In this document: positions 25,176 through 35,548 of the stretch, one piece after another | Layout of the letters: the number at the start of each line of letters is the position of its first letter | Numbering within the stretch: the first letter of the stretch is position 1 | NCBI GenBank assembly: GCA_905479065.1 | Contig: CAJQLB010000012.1 | Span: 1 to 64,000 of the forward strand | From: an uncultured Flavobacteriaceae bacterium | GTDB taxonomy: Bacteria; Bacteroidota; Bacteroidia; Flavobacteriales; Flavobacteriaceae | Direction of reading: 5' to 3' | DNA: 64,000 bases | Program-made: the position numbers and the translations under genes | Notes under the pieces: generated by a model | What the model was told of the DNA's origin: nothing | Database searches by the model: none | What the model saw: only the letters and a program-made list of their open reading frames with translations

Positions 25176-28100
25176 GTGGCCGTGTTGCTGCTAATGTTCA
25201 TCACTTTGGTGTTGCTATTTTCCATCCCATTGGTACAAAACAAAGTAGGCTCTTACGTCACAAATTCATTGAATGAAGATTTTGGCACCAACATTAATAT
25301 TGAAAAAGTTGGCTTAAAATTTAATGGTGATGTGTCGCTTAAAAACATTTTCATTGAAGATTACAAGAAGGATACTTTACTGATTGTGAAGCAATTAAAT
25401 ACCTCTGTTTTGAGTGTTAATAACATCCTGAATAATAAATTAACCTTTGGTGATATTGCAATTGAAGGTTTGTATTTGAACATCAGAACCTACCAAGAGG
25501 AACGCCAAACGAATTTGGATGTATTTGTCGATAAGCTTGACAGTGAAGCGCCAACTACCAAATCTAAAACACCTTTTTTACTGTCGTCAAGTAATATTTC
25601 AATTAAAGAAAGCGCTTTCAAATTAGTAGATGATAACAAACAAGAATCCAACATCCTTAACTTCTCTAATTTAATCATCAATGCGCAAGATTTTTTAATA
25701 TTAGGTCCAAAAGTAAATGCGACTATTACTGCGTTTAGTTTTTATGACACGAGAGGGGTAACGATTAAAAATTTAGCGACCGACTTTTCATACTCGAGAT
25801 CTGCCATGGTATTTAACGACTTGTCCATAACGACAAACGCGTCACAAATTAAAGGAGCCTTGACATTTCAATACGAACGAGAGGATTTGCAATATTTTGA
25901 AGATAAGGTCCGTATTACGGCCTCATTTGATAATTCAGTCATTGCATTGAATGAGTTAAATACCTTTTACAATGAGTTTGGTGTTGATCAAGTTGCTCGT
26001 GTTAACGTCAATTTATCTGGTACATTGAATGATTTGAAGGCAACGCAACTCAACTTAAAAACCTCAAATAAAACCATTATTGACGGAGATTTTGTTTTTA
26101 AAAACCTTTTCAATAAGTCTAAAAACACATTTGAAATGCTAGGGTCATTTAACTCGATTGCGTCTAATTATAAAGACTTAACATCCTTGTTACCCAATAT
26201 TCTTGGAAAGTCTATTCCCTCTGTCATGGATAAGTTTGGTACTTTTAATATGACAGGGACAACCAATATAACCAGCGCTTCTATTGATGCAGATTTAGAA
26301 ATCGATACCGAGATAGGGTACATCATTGCAGAACTCGCATTACAAGATATCAATGATATCGATAACGCCGCCTACAAGGGAAATGTCATCTTTGATGAAT
26401 TTTTAATGGGAAGACTGGTGAATAATGAAAAGATTGGTGAAGTTTCTTTCAATGTGTATGCCGATGGCAAAGGGTTTCGACCAGACAACATAAACACTCA
26501 AGTGGAAGGTACCATTTACGGTCTTAACTACAATGATTACTATTATACCAATGTCACGTTAAATGGCAACCTTCGAGATAAAATTTTTAATGGTTATATC
26601 AATACGAAAGATGACAATTTAGATCTTAATTTTCAGGGACTAGTAGATTTTTCTGAGGCTGAAAATAACTACAATTTTAACGCCGAAGTCAATCATGCTA
26701 ATTTGAAGGTCTTAAACTTTGTCAAAAACGACAGCATGTCCTTATTTAAGGGACGTGTCGCCATGAATATGAAAGGGACAACGCTTGATAATGCTTACGG
26801 AACCATTGATTTTCAAAACACCCTATACACCAATGAATACGATGCCTACTACTTTAAAGACTTTTCCATTGCATCCAATTTTAAAAACAATGAAAGAACC
26901 TTATCGGTTAACTCGCCTGAGATTATAGAAGGGACCATGAAAGGTGATTTTAAATTGAAAGAGGTTGTGAAATTAGTTGAGAATTCACTCGGAAATCTTT
27001 ATACGAATTACCGCCCTTATGCCATTGCGGATGACCAAAACATTGTATTCAACTTTAAGGTCTACAACAAAATAGCAGAAGTCTTTTATCCGGGCTTAAA
27101 TATTGGAAAAAACACCTTTTTTAAAGGCAGTATTGGAAGTAATGCCGAAGCTTTTAATCTAGTTTTTAAATCTCCCGAGATTAGTATCGATGAGCATCAT
27201 GCATCAAATATCGAGCTTAGATTAGACAACAATAATGTGCTGTACAACACCTATTTTCAAATAGAAAATGTAAATAGCAAGACTTATAATGTGTCAGATT
27301 TTAACTTAATTAATGTCACATTGAAGGATTCCCTGTTTATTCGCACCGAGTTTAATGGTGGTAAAAATCTTAAAGACCGCTATGATTTAAATCTGTTTTA
27401 TACCATTAATGAAGACAATAAATCTGTTTTAGGTTTTAAAAAATCAAATATCACCTTCAAGAATAATGCTTGGTTTATTAATGAATTTCAAAATTCTAAA
27501 AACAAAGTGGTTTTTGATAGAGAATTTAACACTTTTGATTTTCAAGATGTATCCATGACACATCAGGATGAACTTATAAAGTTGAGCGGGAATATCGTAG
27601 AGGCGGATACAAAAAACTTGAATTTAAGTTTTCAAGAGGTCCACCTTTCAAAGGTGACACCAGATATTGAAAATTTAACCTTACAAGGCAGTATTGATGG
27701 ATTTTTTAAAGTGCAGCAACAAAATGGGAATTACATTCCTGAATCTGAATTAGTAATTAACAACTTTAAGGTAAATGATATTGGTCTCGGTGATTTTAGA
27801 GCGAGTATTGTGGGGAATGAGACTCTCACAAATTATGATGTTAATATCGGTTTAAAAGAAGACACCAATCAGCTACTTTCTATGGTTGGTAATTTAGATT
27901 TTGGGAATGCGAATTCGACCATTGATATTGAGGTCAATTTGGATAACTTTACTCTAGAATCGTTGAATCCCTTTGGAGATGATGTCATTAACCAAATGAG
28001 AGGTTTTGTTACGGGTAACGCTCGTGTCTACGGAAACTTGAGTAAACCAGCTATTAATGGCGCGCTCATTTTGGATAAAGGAGGCTTGGCCATTCCTTAT

Positions 28101-29588
28101 CTCAACGTTAATTATGGGTTTCGAGACAATACATTAATTCAATTAGCAGAGCAGAGTTTTATTTTAGATAACGCATTAATTACTGAAACTAAATTTTTAT
28201 CAGAGGCAAGCCTTAGTGGGCGTATTAATCATAAAAACTTCTCTAATTGGTCTCTAAATCTTGACTTAGATTCTGACAAGCTATTGGTTTTAAATACCGA
28301 GGATAGTGAGGATGCATTATACTATGGAACCGCATTTGTTGATGGCAACATTAGTATTCAAGGTCCTACCAATAAATTAATTATCAAAGCTGAAGTTAGT
28401 ACTGAGGAAGGGACTGTTTTTAAGATTCCGCTGAACGACACAGAATCCCTAGGAGATAATTCCTTCATGCATTTTCTAACGCCAAAAGAAAAGTTGGCGA
28501 AACAACGCGGCGAGGTGCTTATCGCTGAAGACATAACAGGTTTGGAAATGGATTTTGATCTTTCGGTAAATGAAAATGCAGAAATTGAAATTGTCATTGA
28601 TAAGAATTCAGGTAGCACGATTAAAGGAAGAGGTAACGGTGGGCTATTGGCACAAATCAATACTAATGGACGCTTTAATATGTATGGAGATTTTTTAGTC
28701 TCAGAAGGAACCTATAATTTTATGTACGGAGGTGTTATTCAAAAGGACTTTAAAGTGGTGCAAGGAGGTAGTTTAGTTTGGGAAGGGGATCCTTTGCAAG
28801 CTGAAATTAATATAGAAGCCATTTTAGGGAATATCAATTCTAATCCATCCATTCTACTGGATAATCCAATTAATCAAAGTATTCCGGTAGAGGTAAAGAT
28901 TCATCTCACTGAAAAATTAGAGTTGCCTACCTTAGATTTTGATTTGTTATTTCCAAATGTCAACTCCACCTTGAAATCGGAGTTAGAATACCGTTTAAGT
29001 GATACAGATACAAAACAATTTCAGGCTTTGTCCTTAATGGCAACAGGAGCCTTTAGATCGGAACTCACTTTTGACTCGCAAGACGCCCTTGGACTTGTTT
29101 CTGGTCGTGTTACAAATATGCTCAATGATATCATCTCTAGTGATAATGGTAAATTGGACCTTGGACTCAATTTTGAACTCGGTGAAAATAATCCTGATTA
29201 TGTTACTGATAGTCGCGTGGGGGTAACACTTTCCACAAAATTAAGTGATCGTGTCCTTATAAATGGTAAGGTGGGTGTCCCGATTGGCGGTGTGAATGAA
29301 ACGGTGATTGCAGGTGATTTTGAAATAGAAGTACTTTTAAATGAAGATAGAACACTGTCACTCAAATTTTTTAATAGAGAAAATAGTATTCAAAACTTCG
29401 GTGAGCAAATTGGATACACTCAGGGACTTGGATTGTCATACAATGTCGAGTTTAATAATTTAAACGAGTTGTTTAAAAGACTTTTTGAAAAGAAGACAAC
29501 TTCTACTTTAACATCCAATAAAAGCACCTCTAATGAAGACGAATCCTCCCTGTCTGAATACAACAGAATTAAGAATAACAAGCTCTAA
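25176..29588 (+). CDS. tamB: Translocation/assembly module protein TamB
   Basis: 1470 aa, anchored in the inner membrane by one N-terminal helix (AVLLLMFITLVLLFSIP). A very long AsmA/TamB-like repeat region of alternating strands follows. The C-terminal DUF490/TamB domain (about 1080-1440) includes GRGNGGLLAQINTNGRFNMYGDF and ALGLVSGRVTNML. TamB-like proteins bridge the periplasm and are linked to outer-membrane protein insertion or phospholipid transport. The only conventional start is GTG at 25176. In-frame codons upstream (from 25143) read IKRTIKIALKT, a better positive-inside flank, but offer only ATC/ATT/ATA starts. It is divergent from tsaD and has no close plus-strand gene upstream. 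Confidence 0.92.
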   Translation: MAVLLLMFITLVLLFSIPLVQNKVGSYVTNSLNEDFGTNINIEKVGLKFNGDVSLKNIFIEDYKKDTLLIVKQLNTSVLSVNNILNNKLTFGDIAIEGLYLNIRTYQEERQTNLDVFVDKLDSEAPTTKSKTPFLLSSSNISIKESAFKLVDDNKQESNILNFSNLIINAQDFLILGPKVNATITAFSFYDTRGVTIKNLATDFSYSRSAMVFNDLSITTNASQIKGALTFQYEREDLQYFEDKVRITASFDNSVIALNELNTFYNEFGVDQVARVNVNLSGTLNDLKATQLNLKTSNKTIIDGDFVFKNLFNKSKNTFEMLGSFNSIASNYKDLTSLLPNILGKSIPSVMDKFGTFNMTGTTNITSASIDADLEIDTEIGYIIAELALQDINDIDNAAYKGNVIFDEFLMGRLVNNEKIGEVSFNVYADGKGFRPDNINTQVEGTIYGLNYNDYYYTNVTLNGNLRDKIFNGYINTKDDNLDLNFQGLVDFSEAENNYNFNAEVNHANLKVLNFVKNDSMSLFKGRVAMNMKGTTLDNAYGTIDFQNTLYTNEYDAYYFKDFSIASNFKNNERTLSVNSPEIIEGTMKGDFKLKEVVKLVENSLGNLYTNYRPYAIADDQNIVFNFKVYNKIAEVFYPGLNIGKNTFFKGSIGSNAEAFNLVFKSPEISIDEHHASNIELRLDNNNVLYNTYFQIENVNSKTYNVSDFNLINVTLKDSLFIRTEFNGGKNLKDRYDLNLFYTINEDNKSVLGFKKSNITFKNNAWFINEFQNSKNKVVFDREFNTFDFQDVSMTHQDELIKLSGNIVEADTKNLNLSFQEVHLSKVTPDIENLTLQGSIDGFFKVQQQNGNYIPESELVINNFKVNDIGLGDFRASIVGNETLTNYDVNIGLKEDTNQLLSMVGNLDFGNANSTIDIEVNLDNFTLESLNPFGDDVINQMRGFVTGNARVYGNLSKPAINGALILDKGGLAIPYLNVNYGFRDNTLIQLAEQSFILDNALITETKFLSEASLSGRINHKNFSNWSLNLDLDSDKLLVLNTEDSEDALYYGTAFVDGNISIQGPTNKLIIKAEVSTEEGTVFKIPLNDTESLGDNSFMHFLTPKEKLAKQRGEVLIAEDITGLEMDFDLSVNENAEIEIVIDKNSGSTIKGRGNGGLLAQINTNGRFNMYGDFLVSEGTYNFMYGGVIQKDFKVVQGGSLVWEGDPLQAEINIEAILGNINSNPSILLDNPINQSIPVEVKIHLTEKLELPTLDFDLLFPNVNSTLKSELEYRLSDTDTKQFQALSLMATGAFRSELTFDSQDALGLVSGRVTNMLNDIISSDNGKLDLGLNFELGENNPDYVTDSRVGVTLSTKLSDRVLINGKVGVPIGGVNETVIAGDFEIEVLLNEDRTLSLKFFNRENSIQNFGEQIGYTQGLGLSYNVEFNNLNELFKRLFEKKTTSTLTSNKSTSNEDESSLSEYNRIKNNKL

Positions 29589-29592
29589 AAGC

Positions 29593-29657
29593 ACTCAAAC
29601 CACTTGAATTAAAAACAGTTTTATCAAATAGTTATTAACGAAAACGTTTGAGTTTTT
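29593..29657 (+). terminator. Possible terminator after tamB
   Basis: Arms ACTCAAAC (29593-29600) and GTTTGAGT (29646-29653) pair perfectly and are followed by T. The loop is long (45 bases) and contains AAAACAGTTTT and the repeat motif at 29628. Weak evidence. Confidence 0.3.
29628..29645. repeat. Intergenic motif ATAGTTATTAACNAAAA, copy 2
   Basis: Matches the copy at 3337-3355 over 17 positions with one variable base. It lies about 90 bases before the pfkA start. Confidence 0.35.
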
Positions 29658-29735
29658 CAATTTCATCAATTAATACAAAAACATACTTTTTTTGTTATTA
29701 AAGTTTCTTAGTTTTACCTCTCAAAGATTTAAAAA

Positions 29736-30722
29736 ATGTCAACAAATATTACGAAAATAGGAGTCATGACTTCCGGTGGCGACGCCCCAGGAATGAATGC
29801 TGCTATTCGTTCTGTAGTGAGAACTTGTGCCTATCATAACATTGATTGTGTTGGCATATTTAGGGGCTATGATGGCATCATTGAAGGCTTGTTTCAACCC
29901 ATGAATGCCCGAAGTGTTAAAGGCATCATTAATAAAGGCGGCACCATTTTAAAATCTGCGCGTTCTGATGAATTTAGAACAAAGCAAGGGCGTAAAAAAG
30001 CCTATGATTGTTTAGTAAAAGAAGGTATTCAGGCTCTCATAGTGATTGGTGGTGATGGAACCTTTACAGGTGCGCTAGTGTTTAACGAAGAATTTAATTT
30101 TCCTGTGATCGGGATACCGGGTACCATTGATAATGATATTTATGGAACGACGCACACACTTGGATTTGATACGGCATTAAATACTGTTGTTGAGGCCATT
30201 GATAAAATTAGAGATACGGCAAGTTCCCACAATCGTTTATTTTTCATCGAAGTGATGGGACGTGATGTAGGACATATTGCCCTAAACGCCGGTGTTGGTG
30301 CTGGCGCTGAGGAAGTGTTAATCCCTGAAGAAGATTTGGGACTAGACAGACTATTAGATTCATTAAATCGTAGTAAACAGTCAGGGAAATCATCGAGTAT
30401 TGTTGTGGTAGCCGAGGGTGATAAAATTGGTAAAAATGTATTTGAGTTGAAGGATTACGTTGACGAACATATGTCTTATTACGATGTTCGTGTGTCAGTA
30501 TTAGGACACATGCAGCGTGGTGGTAGCCCTTCTTGTTTTGATCGTGTATTGGCGAGTAGAATGGGGGTCAAGGCTGTTGAAACACTCATGCAAGGGAAAA
30601 CAAATTATATGGTAGGTTTATTAAATAACCTTATGGAATTAACACCCTTAAAAAAAGCAATTAAAGGAAAATCAAAAATAAATAAAGAATTATTACGAGT
30701 GTCAGATATCATGACAACTTAA
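29736..30722 (+). CDS. pfkA: ATP-dependent 6-phosphofructokinase
   Basis: 328 aa, the usual bacterial PFK-A length. The motifs are GGDAPGMNAAIRSVVR at the N-terminus, ATP-binding IGGDGTFTGA near residue 103, and catalytic PGTIDNDIYGT near 125. A substrate-binding stretch is FIEVMGRDVGHIA and GHMQRGGSPS lies near 255. The enzyme phosphorylates fructose 6-phosphate in glycolysis. Gly in GGDGT favours ATP over pyrophosphate as donor. The gene is followed by gap after 12 bases, so the two glycolytic genes are co-transcribed. Confidence 0.96.
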   Translation: MSTNITKIGVMTSGGDAPGMNAAIRSVVRTCAYHNIDCVGIFRGYDGIIEGLFQPMNARSVKGIINKGGTILKSARSDEFRTKQGRKKAYDCLVKEGIQALIVIGGDGTFTGALVFNEEFNFPVIGIPGTIDNDIYGTTHTLGFDTALNTVVEAIDKIRDTASSHNRLFFIEVMGRDVGHIALNAGVGAGAEEVLIPEEDLGLDRLLDSLNRSKQSGKSSSIVVVAEGDKIGKNVFELKDYVDEHMSYYDVRVSVLGHMQRGGSPSCFDRVLASRMGVKAVETLMQGKTNYMVGLLNNLMELTPLKKAIKGKSKINKELLRVSDIMTT

Positions 30723-31736
<1,014 letters not shown>

Positions 31737-31762
31737 AAAGAATTATTTGAAACGTTTTTGTA

Positions 31763-31778
31763 GTACCATTGTTGGTAC
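31763..31778. repeat. Perfect 16-base hairpin between gapA and the kinase gene
   Basis: GTACCA-TTGT-TGGTAC, 22 bases before the next start. No T-run follows, so it may be an mRNA stability or processing element rather than a terminator. Confidence 0.4.
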
Positions 31779-31799
31779 ATGTAATGAAACAAAGGTGAT

Positions 31800-32666
31800 A
31801 TGATTTTTATTGTTGATAGTGGTTCAACGAAATGTGATTGGTTAGCGATTAGTCCTAATGGCGAGCAGCTATTTGAAAAACAGCGAACCAAAGGGATGAA
31901 TCCTGCCATTTTAAATCAAAAAAAACTTTATAAAATCATTAAGAAAAACGATGTGTTACGTCAATATAAAGAAGAGGTAACACACATATTTTTTTACGGT
32001 GCAGGTTGTGGTACAGAAAATCCAAGGCAGCTTCTAAAAGATGTTTTGGAAGATTTTTTTCCAAATTGTAAAGCAGAAGTTCGTGAAGATACCTATGCAG
32101 CTGTTTATGCTACCGTAGGAAATTCACTTAGTCCAGCAGTGGTATGTATTTTAGGAACTGGCTCAAATTGTAGCTATTTCAATGGTCAAAATATTGAGCA
32201 ACGCGTGAAATCACTTGGTTTTTCCATAATGGATGACGCATCAGGAAATTATTTTGGAAGACAACTCATACGTGATTTTTACTTTAATCACATGCCAGAA
32301 AATCTCAGAGTTTCTTTTAGTGAAAAATACAATATGGATTCTGATTTCATTAAATATAATTTATATAAGCAACCAAATCCAAATGCATATTTAGCCTCGT
32401 TTGCTGAATTCATGTTTCTCAATAAAGAGTCTGATTATATTGTCGCATTGATTAAAGACGGCGTTCGTTTGTTTGCAAACAACATGATCATGCAATTTGA
32501 AGAAGTGTTAGAAGGAGTTCCTGTGCATTTTGCGGGGTCAATCGCTTATTTCTCGCAAGACATTATTGCTGCTGTAGGTGATGAAATGGGATTCAAAGTT
32601 GGTCATTTTGAGCGACGACCAATTGAAGGTTTGGTGCGTTACCACAGTGAAAAATTAGCAGTTTAA
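31800..32666 (+). CDS. BadF/BadG-type ATPase, probable N-acetylglucosamine kinase
   Basis: 288 aa of the ASKHA fold. The phosphate-1 motif is IVDSGSTKCDWLAI, followed by GAGCG near 63, the phosphate-2 region VVCILGTGSNCSYF near 113, and a later PVHFAGSIAYF. Flavobacterial relatives are annotated as N-acetylglucosamine kinase, which would feed GlcNAc-6-P from chitin or murein into metabolism. A role in anhydro-MurNAc recycling cannot be excluded. It follows gapA by 63 bases with a small hairpin between and may share its transcript. Confidence 0.82.
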   Translation: MIFIVDSGSTKCDWLAISPNGEQLFEKQRTKGMNPAILNQKKLYKIIKKNDVLRQYKEEVTHIFFYGAGCGTENPRQLLKDVLEDFFPNCKAEVREDTYAAVYATVGNSLSPAVVCILGTGSNCSYFNGQNIEQRVKSLGFSIMDDASGNYFGRQLIRDFYFNHMPENLRVSFSEKYNMDSDFIKYNLYKQPNPNAYLASFAEFMFLNKESDYIVALIKDGVRLFANNMIMQFEEVLEGVPVHFAGSIAYFSQDIIAAVGDEMGFKVGHFERRPIEGLVRYHSEKLAV

Positions 32667-32892
32667 TCTTTACAATTACTTCCTTTTAGAGAACATAGTT
32701 ATGTCTAGAAATTAACGCTGCATTCTTACATCCCATCTGTAATTTTTCATTAATGTTATAAACTCGTTAAGGTGCTGACGTCTTATCTATGTTAAGTTTT
32801 TTTTCAGCAACATTTGAAACTTTCTGGAAATTAAATATCTTGTAATTCTTTATCACAATTCGTATCACTTTGAATCTGAAAAGTCCATCATT

Positions 32893-35157
32893 ATGAATCA
32901 TCGTTTAAATTTAGCACTACTGTTAGTCACTTTTTTAACTACCCTCACCACAAAAAGTCAAGACCTGTCACAAGATGAGATGTTATCGCTAGACCGGATA
33001 TACAATTCAAATGAGTTTGTGCAGGAGTATGAACGGCCAATGCAGTGGATAGAAAACGGTGACGCTTACATTATTGTAGAAAAGTCACAAACGATCAGCA
33101 ATGCTGACGAATTGATTCGTTATGATACCAAAACTCAAAAGCGCAGTGTTTTCGTTGCAGGAGAATCCCTAACCATCGATGGTACGCCCTTATCAATAAG
33201 TAGTTTTACATTGTCATCAGATGGCTCAAAAGTACTATTCTTCAACAATACGAGCCGTGTTTGGCGTTCCTATAGTAAGGGAGATTATTGGGTATTTGAC
33301 TTTACAACCAACCAACTCAAACAGCTTGGTGCATCTTTTGAAGCATCATCGTTAATGTTTGCAAAATTCTCAAAGGACAATAAATATGTTGCCTATGTGC
33401 ACGACTTCAATATTTATAAAGAAGATTTTGCCACAGGAAGTATGACACAATTAACCACCGATGGTGATGGTGCTATTATAAATGGAACCTTTGACTGGGC
33501 TTATGAAGAAGAATTTGGTAAAAGAGATGGTTTTTCTTGGAGTCCCAACGCAAATTATATCGCGTATTGGCAAATAGATGCTTCAGATATTGAAACTTTT
33601 TTCATGATTAATAATACAGATTCAATTTATTCAAAGCCCATACCATTGCAATATCCAAAAGTTGGAAGAACACCATCAGGAGCAAAATTGGGTATTATCA
33701 ACATGAACTCTAATCAAACTATTTGGATACCTGTTCCTGGCGATCAAAAGAATAATTATCTCCCTGGTATGCAATGGGTAAATGATGATTTGTTGTTAAT
33801 TCAGCAACTTAATCGTCACCAAAACAAGTTAAGTATTTGGTCATACCAACCCTCATCAAAAACTTTAAAAAACATTTACACTGAAGAAGAAGAAACATGG
33901 GTAGATTTAGGATATCCTGATATTTCAGCTGATGGCTGGGGAAATAATGATTTGCCTTTAGTTGATAACAATACTGCTTTTTTAAGAATGACAGAAAATG
34001 GAACATGGCGACATATTTATAAAATAAACATCGCATCTGGAGAACAATTACTCCTAACACCATTTGATTTTGATGTTGCGTCAATCAGGCCAGCCACAAA
34101 TAACGTCGTTTATTTCATGGCATCACCCAACAACAGTACGCAACGCTATTTGTATCAAACAGATTTATCAGGAAAAGGAGAAGTACGACAAATAACACCT
34201 CAAATATTTGATGGTGTTAACAATTACAGTTTTTCTCCTAATGGACTTTATGCCATTCATATACATCAAAATGTACTGAAACCTCGAAGTTCCCAATTGG
34301 TTGAATTACCAGCACATAGCACAATTAAAACTTTAGCGAGTAATAAGGACTTCGACAAGCGACTTCGTACCCTCGATTTACCCGAGGTTAGATTCACGAC
34401 AGTTACGACAGAAGAAGGTATTGCTATTGACGTACGAATGATAATGCCAACTGATTTTGATCCAAATGAGAAGTATCCAGTTTTATTCCATGTGTATGGT
34501 GAGCCCTGGGGACAAGTTGCTACAGACACCCACATAGGTCTTTGGAATATTATGATGGCTCAAAAAGGTTATGTCATTATTGATATGGACAATAGAGGGA
34601 CGCCATGTTTAAAGGGTAGTGCTTGGCGTAAAAGTATTTACAGACAAATTGGTGTTATCAATGTCAAAGATCAAGCTGACGCTGCCAAGGAAATTTTAAA
34701 ATTAGAGTATCTCGATAATGACAGAACCGCGGTTTGGGGCTGGAGTGGTGGAGGTTCAATGACCCTAAACCTCATGTTTAAACACCCAGAGATTTATAAA
34801 ACTGGTATTGCTATTGCAGCAGTATCAGATCAATTAATTTACGATAATATCTACCAAGAGCGCTATATGGGTTTACCGCAAGAAAATAGAGATGATTTTA
34901 TAGCAGGTTCGCCAGTAACACATGCAAAAAACTTAAAAGGCAATTTACTACTAATACACGGAACAGCTGATGATAATGTGCATTATCAAAGTGCAGAATT
35001 GCTTATCAATGAATTGATAAAGCAACATAAGTTGTTTCAATTCATGCCGTATCCAAATAGAACTCACAGTATTCGAGAAGGCCAAAATACAACCAGACAC
35101 TTATATTATTTAATGACAGATTATTTGCTTAAAAATACCCCGGTAAATAACAACTAG
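32893..35157 (+). CDS. Dipeptidyl-peptidase IV-like S9 serine peptidase
   Basis: 754 aa with a signal peptide (cut near TKSQD, residue 22). The N-terminal beta-propeller (about 50-500) contains the DPP-IV double-Glu motif DWAYEEEFGKRDGFSWSP, which anchors the substrate N-terminus. The alpha/beta-hydrolase domain has Ser618 in WGWSGGGS, Asp693 in GTADDNVH and His725 in NRTHSIR, with spacing like human DPP4. It should release dipeptides or tripeptides with proline from periplasmic or surface peptides. TCACTTTG about 20 bases before the ATG is a possible -7. It ends exactly where the convergent ridA gene ends. Confidence 0.93.
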   Translation: MNHRLNLALLLVTFLTTLTTKSQDLSQDEMLSLDRIYNSNEFVQEYERPMQWIENGDAYIIVEKSQTISNADELIRYDTKTQKRSVFVAGESLTIDGTPLSISSFTLSSDGSKVLFFNNTSRVWRSYSKGDYWVFDFTTNQLKQLGASFEASSLMFAKFSKDNKYVAYVHDFNIYKEDFATGSMTQLTTDGDGAIINGTFDWAYEEEFGKRDGFSWSPNANYIAYWQIDASDIETFFMINNTDSIYSKPIPLQYPKVGRTPSGAKLGIINMNSNQTIWIPVPGDQKNNYLPGMQWVNDDLLLIQQLNRHQNKLSIWSYQPSSKTLKNIYTEEEETWVDLGYPDISADGWGNNDLPLVDNNTAFLRMTENGTWRHIYKINIASGEQLLLTPFDFDVASIRPATNNVVYFMASPNNSTQRYLYQTDLSGKGEVRQITPQIFDGVNNYSFSPNGLYAIHIHQNVLKPRSSQLVELPAHSTIKTLASNKDFDKRLRTLDLPEVRFTTVTTEEGIAIDVRMIMPTDFDPNEKYPVLFHVYGEPWGQVATDTHIGLWNIMMAQKGYVIIDMDNRGTPCLKGSAWRKSIYRQIGVINVKDQADAAKEILKLEYLDNDRTAVWGWSGGGSMTLNLMFKHPEIYKTGIAIAAVSDQLIYDNIYQERYMGLPQENRDDFIAGSPVTHAKNLKGNLLLIHGTADDNVHYQSAELLINELIKQHKLFQFMPYPNRTHSIREGQNTTRHLYYLMTDYLLKNTPVNNN

Positions 35158-35541
35158 TTACAAAATAGCAATCATGCTTATTTCGACATTGACATCTTTT
35201 GGTAATCGAGCCACCTGCACTGTTTCTCTCGCTGGGGCAGTTGCCTCATCAAAATAGGTTCCGTAAACCTCATTTATTTTTGTGAAATTATCCATATCAC
35301 TGATAAAAATAGACGATTTCACCACATGTTCAAAGGTCATTCCCGCAGCCTCTAATACGGCTTTCATGTTGTCCATAACCTGTGTTGTTTCTATTTTTAT
35401 ATCGTCTAAAACTAGACGCATAGTTTCCGGGTTAAAGGCAATTTGCCCTGAAGTATACAGGGTATTTCCTTTTAAAACTGCTTGTGAATAAGGTCCTATT
35501 GGTGCAGGAGCTTTTGGTGTCGCTATTATCTGTTTCATCAT
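35158..35541 (-). CDS. ridA: RidA family reactive enamine/imine deaminase
   Basis: 127 aa (126 if the second ATG is used). Family signature residues include IGPYSQAV near 15, YTSGQIAFNPE, Arg105 in ARETVQVARLPKDV and Glu120, which form the trimer-interface active site. RidA hydrolyses reactive 2-aminoacrylate and related imines. The stop codon abuts that of the DPP-IV-like gene with no base between. The upstream gene (lptD-like) ends only eight bases earlier, so this may be its operon partner. Confidence 0.95.
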   Translation of the reverse strand: MMKQIIATPKAPAPIGPYSQAVLKGNTLYTSGQIAFNPETMRLVLDDIKIETTQVMDNMKAVLEAAGMTFEHVVKSSIFISDMDNFTKINEVYGTYFDEATAPARETVQVARLPKDVNVEISMIAIL

Positions 35542-35548
35542 GTTGTTT

